Below, piece by piece: positions 9,976 to 17,683 of a DNA stretch of 37,979 bases. The notes under the pieces are model-generated. The model was given only the letters and a program-made list of their open reading frames with translations, ran no database searches and was not told the origin of the DNA. A program made the position numbers and the translations under genes. Positions within the stretch are counted from its first letter, which is position 1. The number at the start of each line of letters is the position of its first letter. The DNA is from Corynebacterium sp. (lineage in GTDB: Bacteria; Actinomycetota; Actinomycetes; Mycobacteriales; Mycobacteriaceae): assembly GCF_030532965.1 (NCBI RefSeq), contig NZ_JAUNKC010000031.1, forward strand, positions 1-37,979. Direction: 5' to 3'.

Positions 9976-10067
9976 CCTTCGAGCCATATGTGGCTGACCG
10001 ACGGTCTTCGGTGAAACTTGAGTAAATGTGGCGGCTAAGCGCCTCAATTTTTCAAACTTCGCGATGA

Positions 10068-10096
10068 ACACTATCAGCTACTGCTCGTTCCGCCAA
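10068..10096 (-). promoter_or_regulatory. Predicted rplJL promoter
   Basis: TTGGCG (10091-10096), a 17-nt spacer and TAGTGT (10068-10073) on the minus strand. A start near 10061 would give a leader of about 240 nt containing the L10-leader hairpin. Confidence 0.4.
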
Positions 10097-10175
10097 ATCG
10101 ACGCCGCTCGTCCGAAACTGGGGGATTCGTATAGTAATTAGGTGACGACTTCGCATTTCCGCATCCGAGCTGCAC

Positions 10176-10186
10176 GGACACTATGT
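10176..10186. promoter_or_regulatory. Inverted copy of the ACATAGTGTCC motif
   Basis: GGACACTATGT on the plus strand is the exact reverse complement of the motif at 14638-14648. It sits about 70-80 bp upstream of the predicted symporter promoter, next to the palindrome at 10194-10210. Confidence 0.4.
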
Positions 10187-10193
10187 ACATTTT

Positions 10194-10210
10194 TGTCCGC
10201 TGAGCGAACA
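10194..10210. promoter_or_regulatory. Candidate operator palindrome upstream of the symporter operon
   Basis: TGTCCGCT-G-AGCGAACA is a 17-bp inverted repeat with 7 of 8 arm positions matching. It lies about 65 bp upstream of the predicted symporter promoter and could bind the nearby PucR-type regulator or another repressor; this is inference. Confidence 0.35.
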
Positions 10211-10257
10211 TTTTTTACTTTCCATAACCACTTTTGCCTGATTGAGTGAATGTAATG

Positions 10258-10273
10258 CATGACATTAATCACA
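10258..10273. promoter_or_regulatory. Candidate GlxR/CRP-type site
   Basis: CATGA-N6-TCACA matches the TGTGA-N6-TCACA consensus at 8 of 10 positions. It overlaps the predicted -35 (10259-10264) of the symporter promoter, where binding would most likely repress. Confidence 0.35.
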
Positions 10274-10287
10274 CAACTCGATATGAG
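10259..10287 (+). promoter_or_regulatory. Predicted promoter of the symporter operon
   Basis: ATGACA (10259-10264), a 17-nt spacer and TATGAG (10282-10287). It lies just ahead of an AAAGGGG ribosome site and the 42-residue accessory gene. Confidence 0.4.
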
Positions 10288-10306
10288 AAAGGGGTTTACA
10301 GCAGTT

Positions 10307-10435
10307 ATGTTCGGACTTCCCGATTTTACATTCGTCGTCATAGTGGGTGTCTGCCTCGTGTGGGTGCTATACACGCTCGTGTTCTGGATCGTCAGTAAAA
10401 ATTGGCATTTAGCTGACGAGACCGAGGGGCAGTGA
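10307..10435 (+). CDS. Symporter small accessory protein (42 residues)
   Basis: This very short gene encodes MFGLPDFTFVVIVGVCLVWV followed by LYTLVFWIVSKNWH and an acidic tail. Proteins that begin MFGL(P/D)D, have one membrane span and lie directly upstream of sodium:solute symporters are known as symporter small accessory proteins; they are thought to assemble with or stabilise the transporter. The stop (TGA 10433-10435) precedes the symporter ATG by 5 nt, and an AAAGGGG site lies about 12 nt upstream of the start. The start-to-stop frame, hydrophobic span and tight linkage all support a real gene, although it is short enough to be missed by automated calling. Confidence 0.82.
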   Translation: MFGLPDFTFVVIVGVCLVWVLYTLVFWIVSKNWHLADETEGQ

Positions 10436-10440
10436 TCACC

Positions 10441-11976
10441 ATGAATATCGCACTGTTCTTCCTCATCATTTATTTCATCGCGATGGCGGGCATTGGCATC
10501 TGGACGATGAAGCGTTCCTCCAACGACTCCGAGAGCTACCTATTGGGCGACCGATCCATCGGCCCCGCGGTTACCGCCCTGCGCCTGCAATCGTCTTCCA
10601 TGTCTGGCTACATGTTCCTAGGCGCGGGTTCCTTGGCCTACACCCAGGGCTACTACAGCATGTGGTACGCCCTCGGCGATATCGGCGGCGGCATTATCAA
10701 CTTAAGCGTTCTAGGCAGAAGGATGCGCAAACTGTCGCAGAAGCTCGGTTCGCTGACCTCCATTGAATATTTGGAGCACCGGTACCAAAGCAAATGGGTT
10801 CGGCTGATCGCCGCGCCGGTGGCATTGGGATGCCTATTCCTTTATGTTCTTTCGCAATTTGTGGCGGGTGGTTCTGGGCTCGCGTCGGTCACCGGTTTCG
10901 GCTTCAAAGTGTCGCTTTTGATAGCCGTCGGCGTCATCGTCTTATACACCTTCCTCGGCGGGTACTTGGCGGTTGCATACACCGACTTCATCCAGGCCAT
11001 CATCATGCTGATTGGCATGCTGTGGATTTTCATCGCCACCTTGCAATACATCGGCGGCTTTACCGCTGGCAATGAGGCTGTCGGTGAGATCAATCCGAAC
11101 CTGCTAACCATGTGGGGTGCCGATCTTAGCTTCCAGGGACAATGGGGCGTGATAATCGGGGCGTTATTGTTATTCTCCATCGGATACATGGGATGGCCGC
11201 ACGTGGTGGTCAGCCACATGGCGATGAAGAAACCGTCGGTCGCCCGCACCGCTGGCGTATATGCCACCATTTTTAACCTGCTGTTTATCCCAGCCCCGTA
11301 TATCATCGGCATTTTCGCCCTGCTTATTCTGCCGAGTTTGGACGACCCGCAACAAGCAATCTTCGAGGTTGCCAAAACCGTCCTGCCCACCTTCGCGGTC
11401 GGTATCGTCATGGCGGCCGTTATGGCAGCCATCATGTCCACCGCCGATGCCCTGTTACTACAGGCCTCCACCATCGCCGCCAAGGACATCTTCGGGCGAT
11501 TCATCATCAAGGACATGAACGAGCGGCAGATGGTGTGGATTTCGAGGGGTGCCGTTCTCCTTCTGTCCTCGGGTGGAATCGTTCTGGCATTCTGGCAACC
11601 ACCTGCGGTGTTCGGCCTGGTGGTGTTCGCCACCTCGATTCTCGGCAGTGCGTTCGTTCCTGCCTATGTCTGTGCCGTGTGGTGGAAGAAAGCTAATGCC
11701 GTCGGCGCTATCGCGTCGATCCTGGCCGGAACGGTTGTAGTAATTTTCTGGCAGCAAGCTGGACTGAGCGACAGCACCGGGCTGGATCCACTACTGGTTG
11801 GTTTGACCGCTTCTACCCTGGCGATGGTCATTGGCTCCCTAGCTACCCAAGCCACGCACCCGGTGTCGGAGGAAATCCGTGCCGCCATTGATGACGCGGC
11901 CAAAGTCACTCCGGCTTCTTATAAGCTCGACAAAGACACCGACCCGACGCTGGCCCATCAATTCCCGCCCGCCTAA
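10441..11976 (+). CDS. Sodium:solute symporter (SSS family, PutP-like)
   Basis: This is a 511-residue polytopic membrane protein of the SSS family, which couples uptake of amino acids, vitamins or organic acids to sodium. The N-terminal helix (MNIALFFLIIYFIAMAGIGI) is followed by the family stretch SESYLLGDRSIGPAVTALRL and SSSMSGYMFLGAG, the sodium-site region, and about 12 further hydrophobic segments. The ATG at 10441 is preferred; an overlapping GTG at 10432 would begin within the stop codon of the accessory gene. The substrate cannot be read from sequence. The downstream omega-aminotransferase and MmsA-type dehydrogenase suggest a beta-amino acid or related amine. An unknown 177-residue gene follows after 15 nt in the same operon. 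Confidence 0.9.
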   Translation: MNIALFFLIIYFIAMAGIGIWTMKRSSNDSESYLLGDRSIGPAVTALRLQSSSMSGYMFLGAGSLAYTQGYYSMWYALGDIGGGIINLSVLGRRMRKLSQKLGSLTSIEYLEHRYQSKWVRLIAAPVALGCLFLYVLSQFVAGGSGLASVTGFGFKVSLLIAVGVIVLYTFLGGYLAVAYTDFIQAIIMLIGMLWIFIATLQYIGGFTAGNEAVGEINPNLLTMWGADLSFQGQWGVIIGALLLFSIGYMGWPHVVVSHMAMKKPSVARTAGVYATIFNLLFIPAPYIIGIFALLILPSLDDPQQAIFEVAKTVLPTFAVGIVMAAVMAAIMSTADALLLQASTIAAKDIFGRFIIKDMNERQMVWISRGAVLLLSSGGIVLAFWQPPAVFGLVVFATSILGSAFVPAYVCAVWWKKANAVGAIASILAGTVVVIFWQQAGLSDSTGLDPLLVGLTASTLAMVIGSLATQATHPVSEEIRAAIDDAAKVTPASYKLDKDTDPTLAHQFPPA

Positions 11977-11991
11977 AACCAAGAAGAACCG

Positions 11992-12525
11992 ATGCACACC
12001 CCACCGCTTAACTCCGCGTGCCTTGAGACATTGATTACGCAACAAACCGCAATCGATACTGCGGCGGCAACGCTTAAACGCGCACTGCCGCGCGCCGATT
12101 CGGGGCGGCTGGTGGGGGCGTCGAAAAGCTACTTTCCGCTTCTTGGTTTAGCCTTTCAGATCACTAGCATTTCCGGCCCGGCGCGCCGGTTCGCCGACAA
12201 CGCGGTGTATGTGACGGTGGATCGGTGTTCCGGTACGCCGATCATCACCTCACGGTGGCCATTGAGCTCTGCGGCTGGCACCCCTATCGGTGCTGTTGAT
12301 TGTTCGCAATTGGAGTTTCGGGTTGATATCCTCACGGCGATCGACACAGCGCGTCATGCCGTGACGGCCAGCCTGATGCGGCGGTTGAAGTTGGCGGCCA
12401 CCTTTGATTTGGAGCTAGCCGAGTGTATCTGGCCGCTGTGGAAGCCTAATTGGCATATTCGGTTTTCTACTCATGATGTTTTGGTGGATGCGATCACCGG
12501 CAATTCCTCGGTGCGCCCCAGTTAG
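11992..12525 (+). CDS. Unknown protein co-transcribed with the symporter
   Basis: I do not recognise this 177-residue protein. It starts 15 nt after the symporter stop with an AAGAAG site a few nt upstream, so it is probably the last gene of that operon. It has no signal peptide or membrane segment and shows a mixed alpha/beta pattern: an N-terminal helix with RALPRADSGRLVGASKSYF, a strand-rich middle (NAVYVTVDRCSGTPIITS) and a C-terminal ITGNSSVRPS tail. It ends 20 nt from the convergent end of the PucR-type gene. A role in handling the imported substrate is only guilt by association. Confidence 0.65.
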   Translation: MHTPPLNSACLETLITQQTAIDTAAATLKRALPRADSGRLVGASKSYFPLLGLAFQITSISGPARRFADNAVYVTVDRCSGTPIITSRWPLSSAAGTPIGAVDCSQLEFRVDILTAIDTARHAVTASLMRRLKLAATFDLELAECIWPLWKPNWHIRFSTHDVLVDAITGNSSVRPS

Positions 12526-12545
12526 CCGCTGGTAGCCGCTGCTTT

Positions 12546-14351
12546 TTAGCCCCCCTGTGGCAGGCTACGCAACGCTAGGGAGATGGCGAAGACCGCGTCG
12601 CCGTCGGCCAGGTCGATTCCGAGTAGTCGTTCAATGGTGGCGATGCGGGCGTAGAGTGCCGTTCGGGAGAGGTGTAGTTGTTCGGCGGCGGCGGTGCGGG
12701 AGGTGGGGTTGGAGATCACCGCGTGGAGGGTGTCGAGTAGGTCGCCGGAGTTTTTGTGGTCGTGATTTAACAACGGTTCTAAGGTGGTGGCTACGTATTC
12801 TTGGATGCGAACATCGTCACGCAGGTGCAGGAGTAAGTATTCCACGGGGGTGCGGGAGAGCGGAACCACGGTTATCGCCGCACGTGGCATGGGTTGTTGT
12901 TCTTGTTGGAATAGCTGCCGGATAAGGGTTGATAGTTCGAGGGTGCCAGCGCCCGCAGCGGCGGTGGTTATTCGGATTTTGGTGTCGGTTCCCGAGACGA
13001 TTGCCTCAGCGATGGTGCGCAGCTTACCGCTGATCGTGGCCGCGAGAGACGGGCTGTTCTCAGCTATCGGGACGGATAAGGCGGCGATGACGACGCGGGG
13101 ATCGGTCTCTATGGCGGTGGCTAGAAAGTCCGACTCGGGGAATGCTTTTTTGATGTGTTTTCGGAAAGTGGTTGGTTCCACGTATCTGCCGCTGTGTTCG
13201 ATCCGCAGCGCCATCATTTCCCGATTATGCATACGGAACCCGGAGGCGGATAAGACTTCTTTGACCCCGTCGACGCTGGTGTAGCGATTGTGGACCAGCC
13301 GTTCGATGGCGGTTTTTTCGATGAGGTCGACCCAGGAATAGGGGTTCGTGCTGCCGAGCCGTTCCATCGCTAGGGCGGTGGCTGCTTGGCTGAGAATATG
13401 GTCGCCACCGGCGGCGCTGGTGCTTCTACCGAAGTAGAACAGGCGGCCCCAGACCGTTCCGCGTGCTTGGATGTCGATCATTGTCCACAGGTTGGCGCCG
13501 TAGCCGTGGGCAACTCCCTTCTCGGTTAAAGCTTTGACCACCGCTTTCGCCCCCGTTTCTCCACCTGCGCCAACGGTGACGCATTGGGTGAGGCTGCCAT
13601 AGGTCCCGATTGTGCTCGACCATTTTCGGGACTGGTTGCTCCAATCCGCCAGCAGGATACTGGGGGTCATGTGCCCTTCGGAGTACCCGACTACCTGGTG
13701 GGATAGGTCTTCTAGCACCACGGGGCAGCCTAGGAGTCTGCTGGCGTGGTCGAGTATTTGCATCGTGGGTGCGCCGTTGATGATGAGGGAATTAAAGGAT
13801 TTGGTGACGGCGTGGATTTCGGTGACCTGTGTGATTTTGTTATTCAGCAGCAGGGTGTGGACGTTTTCGGTGAGTTCGGTGAACTTTACTTCGTCGAAAA
13901 GCACGATCAGCGGCAGATCGAATGTGCGGCAAGCTGCGGCGACGTCTGCGGGAACCTCCTGCCACTGAGAACCTAATTCGACCAAGAGGGCGGCCGCGTT
14001 ATGGTGCGCGAAAGTGGCGATCATGTCGGTGCGTTGTGCCGCGGTATCGCCCCACGCTATTCCGGTGGTTAACAGCAGCTCCCCGCCGGAGAGTAATTCA
14101 CCGGTTCGCACCGCGTCCGCGACGTGCACCCACCGTACTGGGCGGTCGAGGTCCCGGGGCGCGCACAACGCTTCCACCCGCACGCCCGACAGCGTGGGGG
14201 TTTCCAGGACGTCGCGGATGGTCAAAAACGCGCCGTATTCCCAGTCGTTGGCAACGGTCTGTGCCGGTCGCCGGTTATCCGGCTGTCCGGCCGGGCCATC
14301 GTGCCGTGCCGAATCGTGGTTCGTGGGTGGCGGAAACGACGATTGCGGCAT
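12546..14351 (-). CDS. PucR-family transcriptional regulator
   Basis: This 601-residue regulator is divergent from the dehydrogenase-aminotransferase genes and convergent with the symporter operon. The N-terminal PucR ligand-sensing domain is recognisable around residues 40-160 (LTIRDVLETPTLSGVRVEAL, GELLSGGELLLTTGIAW). The C-terminal helix-turn-helix is near residues 543-590 (LLDTLHAVISNPTSRTAAAE, LHLSRTALYARIATIERLLG). PucR proteins commonly control genes for purine, amine and amino acid degradation. In C. glutamicum, as I recall, a PucR-type regulator (GabR) controls a GABA-use cluster in this same interval between rplA and rplJ. The substrate sensed here is inferred from neighbours only. 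Confidence 0.9.
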   Translation of the reverse strand: MPQSSFPPPTNHDSARHDGPAGQPDNRRPAQTVANDWEYGAFLTIRDVLETPTLSGVRVEALCAPRDLDRPVRWVHVADAVRTGELLSGGELLLTTGIAWGDTAAQRTDMIATFAHHNAAALLVELGSQWQEVPADVAAACRTFDLPLIVLFDEVKFTELTENVHTLLLNNKITQVTEIHAVTKSFNSLIINGAPTMQILDHASRLLGCPVVLEDLSHQVVGYSEGHMTPSILLADWSNQSRKWSSTIGTYGSLTQCVTVGAGGETGAKAVVKALTEKGVAHGYGANLWTMIDIQARGTVWGRLFYFGRSTSAAGGDHILSQAATALAMERLGSTNPYSWVDLIEKTAIERLVHNRYTSVDGVKEVLSASGFRMHNREMMALRIEHSGRYVEPTTFRKHIKKAFPESDFLATAIETDPRVVIAALSVPIAENSPSLAATISGKLRTIAEAIVSGTDTKIRITTAAAGAGTLELSTLIRQLFQQEQQPMPRAAITVVPLSRTPVEYLLLHLRDDVRIQEYVATTLEPLLNHDHKNSGDLLDTLHAVISNPTSRTAAAEQLHLSRTALYARIATIERLLGIDLADGDAVFAISLALRSLPQGG

Positions 14352-14407
14352 TTTTCTCCCTAACGGTAGTGCTTGACGACGCTCCCCTCACCGTAGCACC
14401 CATTAGG

Positions 14408-14434
14408 ACTGTACAATGTGTTCTTTTATATCAA
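14408..14434 (-). promoter_or_regulatory. Predicted promoter of the PucR-type gene
   Basis: TTGATA (14429-14434), 15 nt, and TACAGT (14408-14413) on the minus strand; taking TTTGAT one base upstream gives 16 nt. It overlaps an AT-rich imperfect inverted repeat (14419-14445, TGTT...AACA), a possible autoregulatory site. Confidence 0.35.
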
Positions 14435-14637
14435 ATAAGCAAACATTTCGCGGCTATCCCCACGGCTGTCCTCGCTTTTACCATGAAACTAACCGGTTTT
14501 CTAGGGATTGCTCGGCACGAAGGCGCCACGAGGAACCATCCGTCGACACGACACAAAAACAGTGCCCCTTGTCGGATAACCAGCGAAGATATCGCGATGG
14601 CAGGCCGCCGATACCACGCAACCCGCCGATCCGGTTG

Positions 14638-14648
14638 ACATAGTGTCC
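14638..14648. promoter_or_regulatory. 11-bp motif shared with the symporter upstream region
   Basis: ACATAGTGTCC occurs here, about 55 bp upstream of the dehydrogenase start, and in inverted orientation at 10176-10186, upstream of the symporter operon. A shared operator for the island's PucR-type regulator is the simplest explanation. A further inverted repeat, CGCAAC-N9-GTTGCG, follows at 14651-14671. Confidence 0.4.
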
Positions 14649-14701
14649 ACCGCAACACCGTTACCGTTGCGTCCGATCCGCCCGCGTGAGGAGCACCCCG
14701 C

Positions 14702-16201
14702 ATGATAGTCCCACATTTCATTAACGGCACCGAGACCGCTAACCGCTTAGGCGACACGTCCGAAACCGGCCCGGTTTTCAACCCCGCTACCGGTGCGGAA
14801 ATTCGCCGCGTCGTCTTTGCCGATTCCGAAACCCTCGAGCACGCCCTAGATGTGGCCGAAGCTGCCCTGCCGGGTTGGCGCGCCACCGGCATGGCGAAAC
14901 GCGCCCAGGTGATGTTCAATCTGCGGGAGATCATCGTGTCCCGTTCCGCCGAACTGGCCGAGGTTATTTCGGAGGAACACGGGAAGGTCCTATCCGATGC
15001 GCTTGGCGAAATCACCCGGGGTTTAGAAAACGTCGAATTCTGCGCCGGTGTGGTCCACCACATGAAAGGCGAACATCTTGAACAGGCTGCTTCCGGGATC
15101 GACGTGCACCAAACCCGGCAGCCAGTGGGCGTGGTCGCCTGCATAACCCCGTTTAATTTCCCGGCGATGGTGCCGTTGTGGATGATTTCCACCGCGATAG
15201 CTGCGGGCAATACGGTGATTCTAAAGCCCAGCGAAAAGGACCCTTCGGCAGCCAATTGGATAGCAAAGGCGTTTCAAGAAGCAGGACTTCCCGACGGCGT
15301 TTTAAATGTTGTGCACGGCGATAAGCAGGCCGTCGACCATATCCTTAGCTCCCCGCGCGTCAAAGCCGTCAGCTTTGTCGGCTCCACCCCGGTGGCCAGC
15401 GCCATCTATTCCACCGCCTCGGCGCATGGCAAACGCGTACAAGCTTTGGGCGGCGCGAAAAACCACATGGTGGTGATGCCGGACGCCGATATTGATGCCG
15501 CGGCGGACGCGGCGGTGTCCGCCGGTTACGGTTCCGCCGGGGAACGGTGCATGGCGATTTCGGTGGTGGTTGCCGTCGGCGCGATAGCGGACGAACTGGT
15601 GGAAAAGATCGCCGAGCGCACCAAGAAACTCACCGTGGGGCGCTACGACGACCCGGCCGCCGAAATGGGGCCAGTGATAACCAAGGAATCACGGGACCGG
15701 ATCGCTTCCTTTATCGACGAAGCGCCTCAGCACGGCGCGGAGGTCATCGTCGACGGGCGGGAGTGGGACTTTAGTGACCTGCCTGACGACGGCTATTTCA
15801 TCGGCCCATCAATCATCGACCGGGTGCGGCCCGGAATGCCCTGCTACGACGAGGAAATCTTCGGCCCGGTGTTGTGTATCGTGAGAGTTGACAGCTATGA
15901 CGAGGCGGTTGACATGATCAATGCACATAAGTTTGCCAATGGCACCGCCATTTTCACCCGCGATGGCCGCACCGCCCGGGAATTTGAATTCGCCATCGAG
16001 GTGGGCATGGTGGGTATCAATGTTCCCATCCCGGTACCGATCGGGGCGTTTTCCTTCGGCGGCTGGAAGAACTCCCTCTTCGGCGACACACACATGTACG
16101 GCCCGGAGTCTTTCAATTTCTACACCCGCCGCAAGGTTGTGACCTCGCGATGGCCACTGCCCGACGAATCACAGATTAATCTGGGGTTCCCGACCAATTA
16201 A
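14702..16201 (+). CDS. mmsA: CoA-acylating methylmalonate-semialdehyde dehydrogenase
   Basis: This 499-residue protein belongs to the MmsA/IolA branch of aldehyde dehydrogenases. These enzymes convert malonate or methylmalonate semialdehyde, NAD+ and CoA to acetyl-CoA or propionyl-CoA plus CO2. The family landmarks are QPVGVVACITPFNFPAMVPL with N152, LGGAKNHMVVMPDAD, GYGSAGERCMAISV with catalytic C283, and the C-terminal GDTHMYGPESFNFYTRRKVV. The ATG at 14702 has GAGGAG about 8 nt upstream. It is the first gene of an operon with the class III aminotransferase, which would supply the semialdehyde from beta-alanine or 3-aminoisobutyrate. It is divergent from the PucR-type regulator across about 350 bp. 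Confidence 0.92.
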   Translation: MIVPHFINGTETANRLGDTSETGPVFNPATGAEIRRVVFADSETLEHALDVAEAALPGWRATGMAKRAQVMFNLREIIVSRSAELAEVISEEHGKVLSDALGEITRGLENVEFCAGVVHHMKGEHLEQAASGIDVHQTRQPVGVVACITPFNFPAMVPLWMISTAIAAGNTVILKPSEKDPSAANWIAKAFQEAGLPDGVLNVVHGDKQAVDHILSSPRVKAVSFVGSTPVASAIYSTASAHGKRVQALGGAKNHMVVMPDADIDAAADAAVSAGYGSAGERCMAISVVVAVGAIADELVEKIAERTKKLTVGRYDDPAAEMGPVITKESRDRIASFIDEAPQHGAEVIVDGREWDFSDLPDDGYFIGPSIIDRVRPGMPCYDEEIFGPVLCIVRVDSYDEAVDMINAHKFANGTAIFTRDGRTAREFEFAIEVGMVGINVPIPVPIGAFSFGGWKNSLFGDTHMYGPESFNFYTRRKVVTSRWPLPDESQINLGFPTN

Positions 16202-16234
16202 TCACCAAGCCATCACCATGTGGAAGGAAAGTTC

Positions 16235-17581
16235 ATGAGCTCAAACGCCGATATCAAAGCCCGTGACCGCAGTTACGTTTTTCATTCCTGGTCGGCCCAG
16301 GATCTGATCGACCCGATGCCGGTCAAATCCGGTGACGGTAGCTATTTTTGGGATTACGAGGATAACCGCTACCTCGATTTCTCCTCGCAATTGGTTAACC
16401 TCAACTTGGGGCACCAGCATCCCCGCCTCATCCAGTCCATCAAGGATCAGGCCGAAGCGTTATGCACAGTCGCCCCTAGTTTCGCGGAAAAGACCCGCTC
16501 GGAACTGGCGGAACTTATCGTTACCGAAGCAGGTACCGACAACTTTGCCGGGGTGTTCTTCACCAACGGTGGTGCGGAAGCGGTGGAAAACGCGGTGCGC
16601 ATGGCGCGGCTGCACACCGGGCGTCGAAAAGCAATGGCCATGTACCGCTCCTATCACGGCGCAACCTCGACCGCGATCAGCCTCACCGGCGACCCACGCC
16701 GATGGCCGAACGAACCCGCCGACAACTCGATCGTGCACTTCTTCGGACCGTACCTCTACCGCTCCCCGTTCCACGCCACCACCGAGGCGGAAGAAACCGC
16801 GCGGGCGCTTGAACATCTGGATAACCAAATCATGCTGGAGGGTCCGGCGACGATCGCCGCTATCATCATCGAATCGGTGGTGGGCACCAATGGCATTTTG
16901 GTGCCGCCGCCTGGCTACCTGGCGGGCGTGCGCGACATTTGTGATAAATACGGCATCATGTATATCGCCGACGAAGTGATGGCCGGTTTCGGCCGCACCG
17001 GCACCATGTTTGCGTTCCAGAACTTCGACGTCACCCCGGACCTCATCACGTTCGCCAAGGGGGTGAACTCCGGCTATGTTCCGCTCGGCGGGGTGATCAT
17101 GTCGCACGAGATTCGCAAGACGTTTGGCTCCCGCGTGTTCCCCGGCGGGTTGACTTATTCCGGTCACCCACTGGCCTGTGCCCCCGGCGTGGAAACGTTC
17201 AAGATTTTCGCCGAGGAAAAGATCCTGGAACACGTCCAACACCTGGCGGAAACCGTCGTTGCCCCGAAGCTGGGCGAGCTCCACCAGAAATACGACTGCG
17301 TTGGTGAGGTGCGCGGCTTGGGCTTGTTCTGGGCCATTGAACTGGTCACGGACAAGGAAAGTCGCACGCCGCTGGTTCCGTTTAACCCAACCGCGGAGGA
17401 AAACGCACCGATGGCGGCGGTAACCGCAGAGTGCAAGAAGCGTGGCCTGTGGCCGCTCACGCACTTTAACCGGATGCATGTGGCACCGCCGCTGACGATT
17501 TCCGAAGCCGATTTGGTAGCCGGAATAGACATCATCGACGACGCCATCAGCGCAACGTTAGACCAGCATAGGTTGGGCTAA
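16235..17581 (+). CDS. Class III omega-aminotransferase (beta-alanine/taurine:pyruvate type)
   Basis: This is a 448-residue PLP enzyme of aminotransferase class III. It moves the terminal amino group of an omega-amino acid to a keto acid, producing a semialdehyde. The PLP-binding lysine is K275 (TFAKGVNSGYVPLGG), the cofactor aspartate is D246 (YIADEVMAGFGRTG), and FFTNGGAEAVENAVRMAR is the N-terminal signature. The N-terminus (GDGSYFWDYEDNRYLDFSSQ) resembles the beta-alanine/taurine:pyruvate group rather than classical GabT. The ATG at 16235 has GGAAGGA 6 nt upstream. It follows mmsA by 33 nt, so the pair can channel beta-alanine to acetyl-CoA. The exact amine is not proven. Confidence 0.9.
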   Translation: MSSNADIKARDRSYVFHSWSAQDLIDPMPVKSGDGSYFWDYEDNRYLDFSSQLVNLNLGHQHPRLIQSIKDQAEALCTVAPSFAEKTRSELAELIVTEAGTDNFAGVFFTNGGAEAVENAVRMARLHTGRRKAMAMYRSYHGATSTAISLTGDPRRWPNEPADNSIVHFFGPYLYRSPFHATTEAEETARALEHLDNQIMLEGPATIAAIIIESVVGTNGILVPPPGYLAGVRDICDKYGIMYIADEVMAGFGRTGTMFAFQNFDVTPDLITFAKGVNSGYVPLGGVIMSHEIRKTFGSRVFPGGLTYSGHPLACAPGVETFKIFAEEKILEHVQHLAETVVAPKLGELHQKYDCVGEVRGLGLFWAIELVTDKESRTPLVPFNPTAEENAPMAAVTAECKKRGLWPLTHFNRMHVAPPLTISEADLVAGIDIIDDAISATLDQHRLG

Positions 17582-17683
17582 TACTCGCCCACGATAGCGC
17601 TAAAACCATAATGAGCTGACGAAGTTGATTAGCCACCAATAAATCTGCGTCAACCCATTTGGATAACTTTTTCACGGCAAATT

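Noticed and set aside
10138..10374. A 78-codon minus-strand frame upstream of the symporter
   Set aside because: It overlaps the operator region and the 42-residue plus-strand accessory gene, and its sequence has no domain-like features.
16235..17581. Naming the aminotransferase gabT
   Set aside because: Although the location parallels the C. glutamicum GABA cluster, the N-terminal signature fits the omega/beta-alanine group and the partner dehydrogenase is MmsA-type, not GabD-type.
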